Under the pieces are notes generated by a model. That model saw only the letters and a program-made list of their open reading frames with translations. It was not told the DNA's origin and searched no databases. From positions 62,001-126,000 of the forward strand of contig NZ_NCEQ01000013.1 in the NCBI RefSeq assembly GCF_002280785.1: a DNA stretch of 64,000 bases, in the 5' to 3' direction. The first letter of the stretch is position 1. Every line of letters begins with the position of its first letter. The translations under genes were made by a program, and so were the position numbers. Positions 62,913 through 64,000 of the stretch are shown piece after piece. Origin of the DNA: Brevundimonas subvibrioides. GTDB lineage: Bacteria; Pseudomonadota; Alphaproteobacteria; Caulobacterales; Caulobacteraceae.

Positions 62913-63959
62913 ATGCCCGTCCCTGACTTCGGCGCCGCGATCCTGCGTCGGCTTGACCCCGAGACGGCGCACGGCCTCGCCATCCAGGCTCTGAAGACCA
63001 TCCCCCTGCCCGCGCCGCGTGCCGACGACCCGATCCTGGCGACCCGGATCGCGGGCCTGAACCTGTCCAACCCGATCGGCCTCGCCGCCGGGTTCGACAA
63101 GAACGGCGAAGCCCTGCGCGGCCTCGCCCGCCTCGGCTTCGGCTTCGTCGAATGTGGCTCGGTCACCCCCCTGCCCCAGGCCGGCAATCCGAAACCCCGC
63201 CTGTTCCGCCTGTCGCAGGACCGGGCCATCATCAACCGGATGGGCTTCAACAACACCGGGCTCGAGGCCTTCGCGGACCATTTGTCCGCCCGCCCCTCGG
63301 GCGCTGTGATCGGCGCCAATCTGGGCGCCAACAAGGACACAGACGATCGCGCGGCCGACTATGTCACCGGCCTCAAACGCCTCGCCGGCCTCAGCGACTA
63401 TTTCACCATCAACATCTCCTCGCCCAACACGCCCGGCCTGCGCGCGCTGCAGGGGCGGGAGGCGCTGGACGACCTGCTGGGCCGCATCGCCGAGGCCCGG
63501 ACCACCGCCGCGCCCGTCTTCCTCAAGATCGCGCCGGACCTGACCTTCGCCGAGATCGCCATGATCGTCGAGGCGGCCCTGGTCCACCGGATCGACGCCC
63601 TGATCGTGTCGAACACCACGCTCGACCGTCCCGACAGCCTGACCTCGCCCGACCGCGCCGAAGCCGGCGGCCTCAGCGGCGCGCCCCTGCGCGGCAGGGC
63701 CCTGGCCGCGCTCCGGGACGCCGCCGAGGCCGCCGAAGGCCGCCTGCCCCTGATCGGCGTCGGCGGCATCGCCTCGGGCCAGGACGCCTGGGAACGGCTC
63801 CGCGCGGGCGCGTCAGCCATCCAGATCTATTCCGCCCTGATCTACGACGGCCCCGGTCTGGTCGGCCGGATCAAACGCGATCTCGCCGCACGTCTGCGCG
63901 CCGAAGGTTTTTCCAGCGTCGCAGAGGCGGTTTCGGCGGGTCCGTTGACGGAGCGTTAG
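62913..63959 (+). CDS. pyrD: Dihydroorotate dehydrogenase (quinone), class 2
   Basis: A 348-aa membrane-associated flavoenzyme of pyrimidine synthesis. An N-terminal helix segment (LDPETAHGLAIQALKTIP) anchors to the membrane. NPIGLAAGFDKNGEALRGLA, GFGFVECGSVTPLPQAGNPK, GVIGANLGANKDT-like (here AVIGANLGANKDT), FTINISSPNTPGLRALQGRE with catalytic Ser, and IGVGGIASGQDAWERLRAGA are all present. It passes electrons from dihydroorotate to quinone. An ATG near 63984 may open a further gene that runs off the window. Confidence 0.97.
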   Translation: MPVPDFGAAILRRLDPETAHGLAIQALKTIPLPAPRADDPILATRIAGLNLSNPIGLAAGFDKNGEALRGLARLGFGFVECGSVTPLPQAGNPKPRLFRLSQDRAIINRMGFNNTGLEAFADHLSARPSGAVIGANLGANKDTDDRAADYVTGLKRLAGLSDYFTINISSPNTPGLRALQGREALDDLLGRIAEARTTAAPVFLKIAPDLTFAEIAMIVEAALVHRIDALIVSNTTLDRPDSLTSPDRAEAGGLSGAPLRGRALAALRDAAEAAEGRLPLIGVGGIASGQDAWERLRAGASAIQIYSALIYDGPGLVGRIKRDLAARLRAEGFSSVAEAVSAGPLTER

Positions 63960-64000
63960 GGGCAAGCCGGGCATAGTCTTCCGATGCGTGGAGAAGACCG

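Overview
The window is high-GC alphaproteobacterial chromosome. The gene set points to Caulobacterales, most likely Brevundimonas: addB-addA with trxA nearby, amgK-murU-tsaE, a DUF4908 protein, a DUF6491 lipoprotein, motA without motB beside it, and a GTTC-N7-GTTC type SOS box. Genus is an inference; there is no rRNA gene here to test it. No rRNA, convincing tRNA, CRISPR array, complete insertion sequence or prophage was seen.

Layout. 1-2.5 kb: uvrB with an SOS box lying over its start codon. 2.5-5.7 kb: a degraded accessory patch with an AT-rich lipoprotein gene, a fragment of a DpnI-like restriction enzyme, a broken XRE-type regulator split by a palindromic repeat, an EF-hand/glycine-zipper membrane protein, and several repeats. 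5.7-13.4 kb: an HTH protein, a DUF559 nuclease gene enclosed by a 48-bp inverted repeat, a DsbA/FrnE-like oxidoreductase, small hypotheticals, an ABC-2 exporter and an FAD dehydrogenase. 13.4-22.9 kb: an IPTL-CTERM protein, a lipocalin, a sorbosone-dehydrogenase-like lipoprotein, an acyl-CoA synthetase, motA, an Ala-rich lipoprotein, mnmC and a DUF6491 lipoprotein. 23-26.5 kb: both subunits of methylmalonyl-CoA mutase.

26.8-36.2 kb is a pectin/uronate catabolic island: a hexuronate-type MFS transporter, an FAH-fold hydratase, a LacI regulator, an RpiB-family isomerase (probably replacing KduI), a 54-aa ORF, kduD, kdgK, a PL10-type pectate lyase and an aldose 1-epimerase. The same operator-like sequence (GGWAACCGGTGTCA) occurs in all three control regions of this island, so the LacI protein probably coordinates polymer cleavage, uptake and conversion to KDPG.

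36.5-49 kb is housekeeping on the minus strand: rplS, trmD, trxA, an SDR, addAB, murU, amgK, tsaE and an acyltransferase. 49-56.4 kb (plus strand): two tandem S9 peptidases, a thioesterase, def, a small membrane protein, fmt and truA. 56.4-64 kb: an orphan ParD-like antitoxin, a membrane protein, a DUF72 protein, rutE, phbB, a DUF4908 protein, gloB, a methyltransferase, a SixA-like phosphatase, a DUF952 protein and pyrD.

The most striking theme is a dense set of short palindromic intergenic repeats in at least six families. Several interfere with genes: one split a regulator, one sits between amgK and murU and supplies a relay ORF and new start, one codes the last 44 residues of the DUF952 protein, and one has a DUF559 nuclease gene between its arms. 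The last is the best candidate for an undescribed mobile-element arrangement.
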